Counted from the stretch's first letter, positions 22,513 to 32,939 are shown. The stretch: 64,000 bases of DNA from Auricularia sp. M13 (GCA_037042915.1 CM073193.1:6324001-6388000); one strand, 5' to 3'. The notes: generated by a model from the letters alone, not told the origin. Numbers and translations are program-made.

Positions 22513-23670
22513 ATGAGCTTCTGCAAGGACTGCATCGTTGCTGTCACCCATGAGGGCACGCCTACAGGTTGGACGTTCTTGTGGATATGGATTAGTCACT
22601 GAAACCGATTAGGAAAGATCGAGAAAATTGGGGTGTCGACACATACGTCGCGCTCCCTGAGGGCGATTACCCCAAGGACAAGGCTATCCTCTACCTCACT
22701 GGTATGTATGGATTCGCTGGCGGGCTTTGTTGATTCACGCCTCATGCAGATATATTTGGCATGACGTTCAAGAACAACCAGGTACGTCTCAGTCACTTTT
22801 CTTACCAATCGCTCATGCTAGAAATGGATAGCTTCTCGTGCGCATACTTGAGATACTGCAGCATCGGCAACTGATCTTGCTGCTCACTAGGCGGATGATT
22901 TTGCCCGCAACGGGTTCCAGGTTTACATACCCGACTATCTTCATGGAGATCCTGTCAACGATGGTCTGTTCGCGAACCCGAAGGTGCGACATATGCCCAA
23001 TACTCCATCTCTTTCGCTAATACATTGGGAAGTGGGACATCATGCGCGACTGGTTCCCCACCCACACAAAGGAATTCACTCGTCCTCTGCTAGATAAAGT
23101 CATCAATGGCCTCAAGGAGAAGGGCATCACAATATTTGGCGCCACAGGTGTGCTCCCAGCCACTCGCGCAGTGCTATCCTAACCGTGGATGACGTTCAGG
23201 TTACTGCTTTGGAGGTGATCGAATCATGCTCTCTGTTTCGCGAGATCCCTGAGCTGAGACTGTTCAGCCCGCTACTGCGTCGACCTCGCGCACGAGAACG
23301 GCGTTCAGTCCATCGCCATCAGCCACCCGTCTCATCTCGAGGTGCCTGCGGACTGGGAGAAACTCCTCCAAGTGTCGAACGTGCCGCTCCTCATCAACTC
23401 CTGCGAGACCGACATCATGTTCCCGCCCGAGCAGGCTGAGGAGACTGACAAGATCCTCGGGGACGGAAAGTATAAGCCCGGCTACAAGCGCACCTACTGG
23501 CCCGGTTGTACTCACGGCTTTGCTGTGAGTGAACAGCACTGTTTAGTGCGTCGATGTTTGATCTTTCTTACATCGAACAGGTACGCGGAGACATGACCAA
23601 CCCGCTCATCAAGGCTGGAAAGGAAGGCGCGTTCAAGGCTACAGTAGATTGGTTTATTAAAACCTTGTAA
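22513..23670 (+). CDS. Dienelactone hydrolase family protein
   Basis: Alpha/beta-hydrolase of the dienelactone hydrolase type. Nine exons: 22513..22567, 22618 (or 22613)..22701, 22750..22781, 22832..22837, 22891..22983, 23033..23147, 23200..23214, 23268..23524 and 23581..23670, about 248 aa. The family's catalytic residues are present: Cys in GYCFGARY, carried by a 15-nt exon; Asp in ETDIMFPPEQ; and His in GCTHGFA. The protein ends AFKATVDWFIKTL. Exon 4 is 6 nt (CTTCTC, Leu-Leu) and is needed to read NNQLLADDFARNGF. Exon 2 is problematic. With the expected acceptor at 22612 the frame fails by one base, while an acceptor five bases later keeps the frame but changes the expected GKIEKIGGVD. Natural substrate unknown. 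Confidence 0.85.
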
Positions 23671-24252
23671 TTTGCGGCATGTCCACTGAGGCGTGTGGGG
23701 TCATCATCGATTGCAATCAGCTTAAGGTTACTTTTACCCGCTAATGACAGGAGATGCTTGCCCCCGAGACTCGTGTTAATGTTGTAGCGATGCGCAAGAT
23801 ACTGTTTTGAACGCGGCCGGGGGGTATTTGCATTGCGTTGGCTTGACAAACCATCGTGCTACCACTTCCTCGCATGATGCTACTCGTGCTGTACCCTGTG
23901 TTGGAGGTGCGGGAATCTTTTTTAAACGACGAGCAACCAACGGGAGTTGAATGGTTAAAACTCCGACACACTGCTTCAGTTCTTTTCTTCGTTTTCAGCG
24001 CTGATCGACGCATTTACCAAGCATCATTGCGCTCCATTGATACTTATGATCAAGCAGCTATCTTTGGGCACGCAGCGTCTTCCGCGGCTTCCTCTTGTAA
24101 CGCGCGATCTGCCCGGCGCTGCAGACGCTGGTTTGCCGCTGGCTGCTTTGAGCTGACTTGGCTGCTCCTTCACTGCCCGTAGAGACGCCCTTGCGACCAT
24201 TTCTGACGACAAGGCGCTGTCAGCTTTGATTCGAACAAGAATACGGGCCTGA

Positions 24253-24588
24253 CTAACTCTCCAGCTGTTGGTTGAGCTCTGGCCGCTGAACTCGGAGCGC
24301 TGGGAGTTGGTCGAGGATCTCCTTATGCCCTTGGCTGCGCTCCAACAGCGCTCTCTTGTTGCGGCGCGACGGTAGCAATCAACGGTCTGTGCCCATTTGC
24401 AACAGTGACAGGCTTGACTGAAGGCGTGCGACGATTGCGTGCAACATTTTGCCTCGATGTCTGTCCTCCGCTCTTGGGGCGCAGGGTGGGGTGGGAATAT
24501 CTTGTTGCATTGACCCGTTTGGCGTGATGAACGAATTGTTTCTCGCATCCTGCCCAAGTCTGACATCGTCTGCCATGGCCAGCTCCAT
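24253..24588 (-). CDS. Hypothetical charged protein, reading frame interrupted by one TGA
   Basis: From the ATG at 24588 (MELAMADDVRLGQ) the minus strand is open to a TGA at 24381..24379. It then continues in the same frame for 41 further codons to a TAG at 24253. The second part (RNKRALLERSQGHKEILDQL then RPELNQQLES) looks helical and coiled-coil-like. A 29-nt GT-AG segment spans the TGA but would be unusually short for an intron here. No family is recognised. It may be a decaying gene. Confidence 0.25.
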
Positions 24589-24884
24589 CCCATTTGAAGC
24601 CTTGCGACGATCATACGGAGTTACGTTCAATTATTCTGTTTCATGTCAGCGCTCCGATGGGGCGCACCCAGTTCCCACGAGTTCGCATCGAAGTACACTA
24701 CCGTCCGCCAGTGGGCGGCGCATGCTGCTGCTTCAGGCCTGCGCTGCGCAACGATTCTCGAAAGGAATGATGGTCTCCTGGTATTGCACAACAAACTACC
24801 ACAATAACGTTACAAATGGCTGCCCGTAGGCAAATACAGCACATTGCTCAGCAAAGGCGGTGGTGCATTCTCCGTGAGCACCAG

Positions 24885-24990
24885 CTCAGTAATATCCGCG
24901 TTGCCTTTCGATCGCGGACTCCTGCAATCTCTCAGTAATAGCCACGTCGCTTTTCGCTCGCGGGTTCCTGCAAGCGCTCAGTATAGGCGT
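24885..24990. repeat. Imperfect 46-bp tandem repeat, two units plus a partial third
   Basis: Units begin CTCAGTA at 24885, 24931 and 24977. Units 1 and 2 align over 46 bp with roughly a fifth of positions different; the third is a stub of about 14 bp. It lies just downstream of the DUF6534 gene's stop on the opposite strand. Confidence 0.7.
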
Positions 24991-25080
24991 TACTGCTGCA
25001 GATCACGGCTCACGCGGAAAGTTTCGGTATGGGTGGCGAGTTCTATCTCTGTTGCCGTTGCTGCACCTCGCTATCGCGAC

Positions 25081-26390
25081 TCAGTCAGGTCGAGCAATGC
25101 GGAGGCAGCGCGATGAGGCAGCGCTCACCCGCTCGATGTCCATGCGCGTCCCTGTTGTTGGGACGCTGCTAGTGCCCACGCTGTAGCTCATCAGCGATTT
25201 CGTGTTGACCGCCCTTTCGTTCAAGGAGGCAAACAGCGAGTTGGTGAATAGCTTGGAGAGTACGCCGTGGAAGAGAAGGAAGACAACTATAACGACGCGT
25301 GATTGGCAATCAGCGGGGCGGGTAAGAATAGCGTCTTACAGTTATTCATGCTGAGGTACTGCGCAATGTCAGGTCTCAGGACGCCCTGGCAGGTGTGACT
25401 CTCCACTCACTGTTATCGCAAGGACTACGGCTGTAACGCTGGTCAACAGTCCCGAACCTATTCGTTGTCAGCAAGCTTGGGGCAGGACAAGACTAACGCG
25501 TACCGACGGTGAATGCAACAATCTTATCCACGAGCTTGTTGGTGGATGCGAAGCCAGACCGACTGCGAAGTAACGCCATACAAATGCAGAATGCAATGAA
25601 GACATCAGAGGCAGCCCCCACGGTCATTAAAGACGTGATCTGCCACTTAAACTTCGGGGTTTGCGTGACTACAAACTTGTTCGATTCAAGGATAGTCGCA
25701 ATCAGGCAGAGATTCATGACCAGGCGAAACGCGGACAATATGGCGCAGCCGATCGTGAGGATGATGCTGCCTGTCATGCGATGAACTCGCTGGCAATAAT
25801 ATCCCTTTCGCAAGCGGGTGAGCTTCGAAACGCGTGCACCAAAGGGATAGGATAGGATAGGATAGGGGAACTTACCTGCACGGCAAACGCAATAATTCCT
25901 GTCATGAAGACTGATGCTACAAGACTCCAGACGGCGTCTGCGAGGGCGGCGTAGTTCCCGAACGAGGTGATACTGTAATGATAAGTCGTATGCATCAAGA
26001 ATGCCGAGTGAAGCGTGTCCGCAATCCTGCAAAGACCATAAAGACGCCGTCTGGAGCCTCATTCTGTGACATACAATACGAAGACAACCTTCAGAATGGT
26101 TAGTAACAATACCTGCTTCGATGGGGACCTACCAAGCCCTTGATCTTGAGGTTATCGTCAGGAAAGGTCCGGAAGTACTGAGACGCGATATTAGCTCTGA
26201 GAGATCGTACAAAGGGGGCCTGAAACTCACATTCCAGGCTTGCAGGAGACCAACACCGAGAAGACTGCAAAGGCGTTGGCGTCAAGGCCGATCTTCGCAG
26301 GGATAGTGCCTACAGCATCGAGAACGATGTTCCCAGCTCAACAACTCCGAACGTCAGATCCAGGGATGGAGGGGCAGCATGGGCGGACAT
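25081..26390 (-). CDS. DUF6534-type seven-helix membrane protein
   Basis: Basidiomycete-specific multi-pass membrane protein family of unknown function. Nine exons (26390..26326, 26264..26231, 26177..26133, 26088..26075, 26026..25876, 25804..25504, 25457..25411, 25358..25340, 25286..25081) keep phase throughout and give about 293 aa. Hydrophobic helices include LGVGLLQAWNYF, GLVVFVLIADTLHSAFLMHT, VWSLVASVFMTGIIAFAVQ, SIILTIGCAILSAFRLVMNL, ITSLMTVGAASDVFIAFCIC, SGLLTSVTAVVLAI and MNNFVFLLFHGVLSKLF. The loop GFASTNKLVDKIVAFTVGSGLLTS and the ending SKLFTNSLFASLNER are hallmarks of the family. Exons of 14 and 19 nt are used. The fifth intron contains a GGATA microsatellite. The start is the first ATG before the first helix. 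Confidence 0.87.
25845..25866. repeat. (GGATA)n microsatellite in an intron
   Basis: Four consecutive GGATA units lie within the 71-nt fifth intron of the DUF6534 gene and account for its greater length compared with the 44-61 nt of the other introns. Confidence 0.85.
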
Positions 26391-27825
26391 TATGACGGTT
26401 GGGGAGCGCGTATGCTGGTGAGCGCGGGACAGAAACTGGTGTGAGTATTTGTAACACCCGAAGAGCCGCTGGGCATCAGCAGATGTGATCCCGCCCGGAA
26501 AGGAAGCCCATGGCCGAACCAGTGTCTGCTTTCTGTCAACAACCGTATTTTGCTTCACATCGCGTGTCACCGAGCTATCTATCAGCTTACTATCATGTAT
26601 GATTTCCCGGAACCGCTACTTATGCCGGCGCCGAGGGCCGGCGATGATGTGAGTGAATATCATTACAGAAATCATAGCCCACTGCACATAATGCCTCAGG
26701 TGCCTTTGAGGAATGAATGAAGTCGAAAAAATAGGACCAAAATCAGGAATCATGTCATATGTGATGTCAGCCACACCTGGAGCAAGTACTGTAGTATTGA
26801 GAGATGCAATATGCATGAAAGCGTCTGTCTAGGGTCGCAATAGATCCCGAAGCATAGCCAAAATCAATCGGCGCCTTCTGCCCGTTCCGCATGCACTCGC
26901 AGAGATGCGGAGATAGACTTGTCACATCCAATGGCTCATTGGCTGTGACCTGGGTGTAGTACGCGGTGTTTGAGTGTGGACTTTCACACGGGAAGTCTGC
27001 GTGCGCCATCTTGCGCCGCGTTTGACACCCCTATCGATGCCAGTACCCCGCGACGGGAGTCAAAATAGAATGCAACGGGTTCGTCGGCAGTCACGATGAC
27101 GCAACGATCAACTGCGGCCTGCTCAATCGCTCAGCGCAGAACGCTGACTTTCCGGACAGGTATCCGGCGCAGTCGTTTGCTGACGGTGTTTAGGAAGCAT
27201 AGGACCATGGATGTTGATGTCGCCCGCCGCGAGACCAGGCGACCACAGGCGGGGTCTGAGCAGCGTTATAGTCGCCAAGAATCTTCAGATACATCATCTC
27301 CACTGAGTCCGTATCGTTGGTTAACATTATTGGGCACCTGAGACGGTACACATGTTTCCCTACTCCGTGACGAACACTCAACGTCCGAGTTAGACCATGG
27401 GAACGCATGGACACTTGACTGACAGCAGACTTGCACCGCTGCGAGATTGAGATGTCGAATGGACTTTCCCAGGGAGCGGCGATCATTCAGCATTTCTGCT
27501 AGGAAACCCACAAGCTATAGCAAGCAAGCAAGCAGTGCCCTTCAGGCGTGGGCACGGCGCTAGGTACCAGCGGCTCAGCTTATCGGATACCATCCTCTTC
27601 ACCCGCTTCAACCATCCAATTGTCCAATGTATGCAGCCAACTGTAAGTCAATCGGTTCTTTTTAGTGTGGCAGATTCTGCGCCTGAGGATCTTCGACCAG
27701 AGCGGTATGGTCGTGTTACTGATTCTAATCTACCCGAAGCCATCAGTCATCAGGGGTTGACAGCTGAGGCACATGCACTGTCCGGGAGGATCAATGCAGT
27801 GCAGTGATCCACGCGGAGTACTGTA
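26391..27825. other. Gene-poor region upstream of the DUF6534 gene
   Basis: No gene supported. A short GCAA tetranucleotide run (four units) lies near 27519-27534. Confidence 0.45.
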
Positions 27826-28393
27826 CAGTCGAAGCCCTTATAACCCATAGCATTTGGGACCACCCCAAAGCTATGGGTTATGGCGACTATGGCCGAAGAG
27901 GATGGGCGCTTATCCGGCGCCTATGAATAGATCCCGAAGCTTGCTCATATGTTGGAAGGTTGTTGAAATATTGTACATGCATAGGCTCAAGTCAATCATG
28001 CACTAGGTCTATCCCGTGGCCCTGGGATGGGAAATACATGCGGGACTGCTGAAATTTGTCTCCATGGCCTCGAGGCGGCATGCAGATCTTGTGCAGATCC
28101 GAATGGAACTCGTAACGCAGTGCCATTGGCGACAGACCAAAGTAGATCACCAGTGGTTGTGACCATGTCCAATTCTTCCAGGCCTACTGGGAGTGATATC
28201 TTATACTCAGAAGAACAATATCCGGCATGGGACTGCCATATGATGTATGGCTTTCGGCCCTGACAACCTATGGGTTATGGGATATAAGAAATGTATGGGT
28301 TTTGTATATCTCCCGAGTCGGGAGACGGCCAAAAGCTATGGGTTTTAGGGATTTATGGCTTAATAGGGCTATGGCTTATAAGGGCTTCGACTG
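27826..28393. mobile_element. MITE-like non-autonomous DNA transposon with TA target-site duplication
   Basis: A 568-bp element with terminal inverted repeats. The left end reads CAGTCGAAGCCCTTATAA from 27826. The right end, read on the minus strand from 28393, starts with the same 18 bases and continues to about 26 bp with one difference. TA dinucleotides flank both ends (27824-27825 and 28394-28395), and a CAGT-type terminus with TA is characteristic of the Tc1/mariner superfamily. No transposase reading frame lies inside. The interior repeats a CTATGGGTT word several times on either strand and contains a strong hairpin. Confidence 0.82.
27839..27883. repeat. Long imperfect hairpin inside the left end of the MITE
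   Basis: ATAACCCATAGC is followed by TTTGGG, a short loop, CCCAAA and GCTATGGGTTAT. This gives an 18-bp stem with one unpaired base. Confidence 0.75.
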
Positions 28394-29265
28394 TATTACT
28401 CACACGATGGAAGTGACTTGTCCTCGTCGAATTTCCGAAGCATCGTCACCATGCGGCGAACTGAGCCCGGAGCAGATGATGTCGAGTGCAGCATCCGTAC
28501 CGCGGTCTAGATAGTTTGGACCAAAAAGCTACTGTGAAGCAAAGAGAATACGGCGTGGACAACAATCGGCAGTGATTTTGAGGCTCGTCAAGCGCGCGAC
28601 ACCCAGGTCCGTTATGTGTGAACTTCAAGGAAAGCAAAGATACTGCAGCGGATTTGTATCTCGCAGCTATCAGATCCTAAGGGTCTCACCAAGTCCCCGG
28701 TCACAGGGTTGGTCGAAGTCTCCGAAGACCGGAGAAGACTGTGGCGACGACTGGGCGCGCTCCGCATTTGAAACTTTTGTTGTACAAGAGACATAGGAGA
28801 GATCTTGGAGAGGCATGGCAAACGAGCAGAGACTGCTGTAAAAATCACGAGGGGCGGGTTATGCGCTTCAGACTTGCTCCCGCACGTGAAATGAGCAAGT
28901 CTTCCCAAAGTCTTCCTCAGAAAGTAAACATCTCACTCTTATGTGCGGTTCCGGCGACCTGTACGGAATGCGATTGATTTCAAAATACCAGATCTTCAAA
29001 GGTGGCAGGCAGGTCACGCGGCTGGAGACGTCGCCGCAAGTTTTACGGGGCCGCAAAGCTTCTAAGAACTCTCAGGCTGGACCGTGGAGAGTATCAGTAT
29101 CTCAACCATGCGGGCCGGCCAAAGGTTGGAGCTTATCCGTCGATTATGAAGAGCCGGATGTGCTGCAGAGTATCTTGGGCTTGAGATTTATCCGTAGGTC
29201 GCTCCGACCGCGCAGGACGGTGTCACATTCCTATTGATCCATGCTGGCGTGCTGTGGGCGCATTA
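28394..29265. other. Gene-poor region between two MITEs
   Basis: No gene is supported. Longer reading frames on both strands show no family features and use no convincing start. Confidence 0.4.
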
Positions 29266-29805
29266 CAGCTGTTCCCATACCGGATGGCGCCGGCCGAAAC
29301 GCTACTACTCGGCCAGCCGCGACGGGAACGCTTATTTCTCGCCATCCGCTGCAGCTATCAATGCGCGGTGAACTGCATCTTAACGGGGGGATGTAGTGCT
29401 TCTGCAACATGTACTTATATAATCGAAATTCGACGCTTTAAAATACAGCATTTCTGGCGGTCGGGAACGGCAGCGGCGGCCGAAGGACATGTGCAGGCGC
29501 CGATACAAACACACAGGGCGATGCAGGGATACCTGTGCTCCTGCAAGGGGCCAATGCTAACTACTTGCACGGTGTGAACAGACCAGTAGACTCTAGAAAC
29601 CCTCCTGAGGGCCAGAAAAGTCAAATTTTGGACGTCTGAATTCCGCTAATCTAATCACACCTTGCAGAAGCCCTCTATCTCACAGTCAAGACACAGGTGG
29701 CCGCGCATCAAAAGCTGAAGCGGTTGTCGAGAAAATCGTGTTCCCGTCGTCGGTCGGCGGAGTAGTAGTACTTCCGGCCGGCGCCATCCGGTATGGGAAC
29801 AGCTG
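29266..29805. mobile_element. MITE-like element with long terminal inverted repeats and TA duplication
   Basis: A 540-bp element. The left end (29266-29331) and the reverse complement of the right end (29739-29805) share about 66 bp, starting CAGCTGTTCCCATACCGG and continuing through the GGCGCCGGCCG segment with a few differences and small gaps. TA flanks both sides (29264-29265, 29806-29807), pointing to a Tc1/mariner-like mobiliser. There is no transposase frame. It differs in sequence from the 27.8-kb element, so two separate families inserted 0.9 kb apart. Confidence 0.82.
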
Positions 29806-29951
29806 TAATAACCTATGAGGTTCTGTGCTGCAAGGCGAAGCTCGAATTCGAGGGACGCTGAATGGGGAACTTGATCCGACCTACAGTGGCTCCGGCGCGA
29901 GGTTGTATACCCGATCTGCTTCCCTGAGGGCTTGTGTACGTTCCGAAAGAT

Positions 29952-30180
29952 TTAAGCCATTCCAGCCTCCAGCTCAATTCGTCTACCTCTGAGCGCCTCG
30001 CGAAGTACGTGGGTGAATCGACAGCAAAGCACTCTGCTCACTATCTTCGCGCCGCGGCTGCATGTTCTGAAGCCCAACGGCTTTGACTTGCACGTCCTCT
30101 TGCGCCGGGTCGCGCGGTGTTCCGGCAGCTGCAGCTTGCACTCGCGGCAAAATCTCATCGAAATATCAGGCATGGAGACA
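29952..30180 (-). pseudogene. Diverged C-terminal copy of the proline-rich zinc-finger gene
   Basis: The minus strand reads FCRECKLQLPEH, then a basic KRTCKSKPLGF, a diverged version of the Cys/His segment of the intact gene at 37470. Beyond it the ending equivalent to PTFFARR is recognisable as PTYFARR, but in a shifted frame. It lies in tandem with the better-preserved copy at 30190..30870. No start codon or N-terminal part belongs to it. Confidence 0.6.
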
Positions 30181-30189
30181 GGTGCATAT

Positions 30190-30870
30190 AGTCTTCAGCG
30201 CCTCGCGAAGAACGTGGGCGCGGTCGTGACGGTCCTCGACACGAACCGCCCCAGCCCCCGCGCCGCGTCTGGATGTCTCCAAAGCCCAACCCAATTGGCT
30301 TGGGCTTACAGGTCCTCTTGTGCTCTGCCGCGAGGTGGTCGGGCACCTGCAGCCGGCAGGTGCGGCAAAAGTACCCTTCGACGGGGTTATAGGCCGGCGG
30401 CCTTACCCCCGGCATGGCCTGGGGCGCACTGCGTGTGTATCCCGCGGGGAGCGGGGGCGTCACGTAGGGGCCGGCATGCGGCGGTGTCGGCGGGGTTGGA
30501 TGGGCGGACGCGGGCTGGTAGGGCGACGGGACATCCCCCGGGATGGGGCTCATCTCGAACATCCCCTGCTCGGACGTGCTATGGCCTCCCGCGTACACGG
30601 TGTTCGCGTAATGCCCTTGCGTCGGTTGTGCACCGCCGCGCTGCTGCTCCGGGATCGGCGAGTGGCCATGCGCGTGTCCCGGGTAAGGCGCATGGCCCTG
30701 CTGAGGCGACTGCACACACAACCCGCCGGAGCGGAGGCGTGGTGTAAGTAGCCTGCCAGACCGGCGAGCTGTACTGACTAGGCGGAGTCGGGCGTGCTAA
30801 GGCTGACTGGTATGGAGAGGGTTGCTCTCCGGGTAGGGTAGTTGGGGCTGCTCTGACGAGGGTCGGCCAT
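30190..30870 (-). pseudogene. Disrupted copy of the proline-rich zinc-finger gene
   Basis: Between about 30713 and 30240 the minus strand is nearly identical to 37584..38050 of the intact gene, through the whole proline-rich part and the C-x2-C...H-x4-H-x3-C segment. Upstream, from an ATG at 30870, a much more diverged N-terminus follows (MADPRQSSPNYPTR, later PSPYQSALARPTPP) in a different frame. Downstream, a small deletion shifts the frame so that the family ending is read through. The sharp change in similarity within one locus suggests a gene-conversion tract laid onto an older paralogue. It cannot encode the full protein as it stands. Confidence 0.7.
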
Positions 30871-31711
30871 ATTTGTAGAGCGGGCAGCGCATGCGTTCGT
30901 CCTGACCAGCGCAATACCACCATCGCGCAGAGTGGTGGATATCCCGACCAGTCGTGAGGTGGGCACGACAACGCTGAGCACCGGCTCATCTTCGCGAAGC
31001 GCTGCGTACCGCAGGGGGCTACCGCGGTCGAGCATCCAGTCGTTGATGACGGGAGGAGTGGCGAGCTTGCCTATGGTGCGCCGAGTGGTATTCACAAGGC
31101 GCGCAAGCTGTCGAGAGCGCCGCGGATGCGGCGTCACTGCGTGAAAAGTCCCCGGACTCCTACAATCGTGAGCACAGTTCGCAGAGATACAGACTGAACG
31201 TACAGGTTGCAGCAGCGGCATCCAGAGCCGTCCTGGGTTTCGGTGAAGAGGAGGCCGCCTGAATCAAGGGGATTATTTTCCGCGTAAGAATTTGGCGACG
31301 GAGTGGGGTGCATAGAGCACGACCAGGTTGCGATGGATACGAAGACAGTAGAGAGAGGAGAGTCCGTGGCGTCCAGGTCTGTAGATGACGCGCCATTTAT
31401 GGCCTGCAGTGAAGAATGTTAACGGCGTGCCTTACGATACATCTCCAGCGCTCTGCTCTTGTCTTTCGGACAATGAGTAGGTGTGGATCAGACGACTTGA
31501 ATGCGGAGGGCACGGGCACTTCCCGTAGAACGCTGACAATCGAACTGGACCATTCCTTCCTATGTGGGCCGAGCGTCAGATAATGGTAGACAGCCTGCAT
31601 TGGATAGCTTGAAGCTTGATAGATTGATGCTGACGAGGCACAGGGATGCGTGCAGTCTGAAGATGCAAACTAGGTCGCATTCGTGCAGGAGCATACAAAA
31701 AAAGAAAGTGA
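30871..31711. other. Intergenic region
   Basis: No gene supported between the zinc-finger pseudogene and the eIF3g stop. Confidence 0.45.
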
Positions 31712-32939
31712 TTACGCGCCGGGGCGTGCCTCCCGCGGTTCTGAAAGTAGACAAGGCCGTCGTCAGCACAGCTAGATAAAAAAAGCAAGTAACCAACAAA
31801 ATGTACGCACGACTCCATTGGCAGTTGAGGATGAGGTTATCGTATCCCATGCCGTGCACCTTCTGCATAGCGCGCTCGGCGACCGCCTTATCCTCGAAGC
31901 TTACGAACGCGTAGCCCTTGCCGACGCCGGTCTCGCGGTCGCGGCCGATGTAGACGCGCGCAACACGGCCGAAGCGCGAGAAGAGGTCGCGCAGGTCGTT
32001 GTCGGACGTGTCCTCAGATACGTTCGTCACGCGCAGCGTCGGCAGGTCGTCGCGGTTTCCGCCTGGGCGGTACATTGACTCGCCCGCCCCGCGCCCTGCG
32101 CCCGCGCGCATCGACGGCGGCACGTACTTGCCACCAAGGCCACCGCCACCGCCAGACGCAGCTGGCGGTCCGCCGGCTGCGAGCGCTGCGTCCGCGACGC
32201 CCTCTTCGCCTTCCACCGGTTCTGGGGTTCATGTGAATACTCTGAGCGGTAATAAAAGCGTGTGCTCGCGTACCTGCGCCTGTAAGGCCACCCAGAGAGT
32301 CCTTGTATGGACATTTTGCGGTGTAATGGTCGCCGTGGCATATGCGGCAGGAGATTTTGGACAATTTCTGGACCTTGGCCTGTTGCTCAGGCTCGGGTTC
32401 CGCAGCCTGGCTCTGCTGTGGAAGGTTAGGGAACACAATAAGATGGCCTGTAACGCCAGTGCACACCTTGTTGCCTGCGGAGAGCTTGAGGGGGACCTCT
32501 TCGCCAATTGTTGTCGTTGCGCGGTCCGGGCCAGGCTTGTTGCCCTTCTCGGCGCCGAACTTTGCCCATTGCTTTCGCTCTGCGACAGTGTGGTTCACAA
32601 TGACCTTCTGCAGCACCCGCTTGATCTTTTTCGTAACCTGACAGAGCTCGTCAGCTGCGGACTTAGTGGCTCTAAGCTGAACGCACCTTGACGGTCTTGC
32701 CCTCGTCGTTCTTGTAATACTCGACAATAGTCCGTACACCGTTTTCGTCGACCGTTTCCACGGGCTTAGGCGGGACTGCGTGCCGTGGTCAGCGCGGAAA
32801 GTCGGTACAAAGTGCTGGGACTCACAGGACTCGTCGTCGTCCTCCACGTCGTCTGCCCAGGATGTTTTAGGAATCCTGAGTGGTAATATAAGCGGGGTAT
32901 CCCGCCAGGCAGCAGTTCAGCGTACGTTTCAGAAGCCAT
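31712..32939 (-). CDS. TIF35: Eukaryotic translation initiation factor 3 subunit G (eIF3g/TIF35)
   Basis: RNA-binding subunit of eIF3, working in scanning and re-initiation in the cytoplasm. Seven exons: 32939..32926, 32875..32826, 32775..32687, 32637..32467, 32415..32274, 32221..31811 and 31740..31712, about 301 aa. The first exon is only 14 nt but gives the family start MASETIPKTSWADDVE. Next come ENGVRTIVEYYKNDEGKTVK, WAKFGAEKGNKPGPD and the zinc-knuckle-like CRICHGDHYTAKCPYKD at about 140-156. The C-terminal half carries GGKYVPPSMR and an RRM with LRVTNVSED (RNP2) and KGYAFVSFED (RNP1). It ends LNCQWSQPREARPGA. The glycine-rich hinge near 185 is normal. Confidence 0.94.

Noticed and set aside
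24024-24614. Minus-strand frame of 196 codons
   Set aside because: It overlaps the better-composed hypothetical frame at 24253..24588, and no ATG or family feature supports it.
28341-28350. GGTTTTAGGG, resembling a fungal telomere repeat
   Set aside because: A single copy inside the MITE's CTATGGGTT repeats, not an array.
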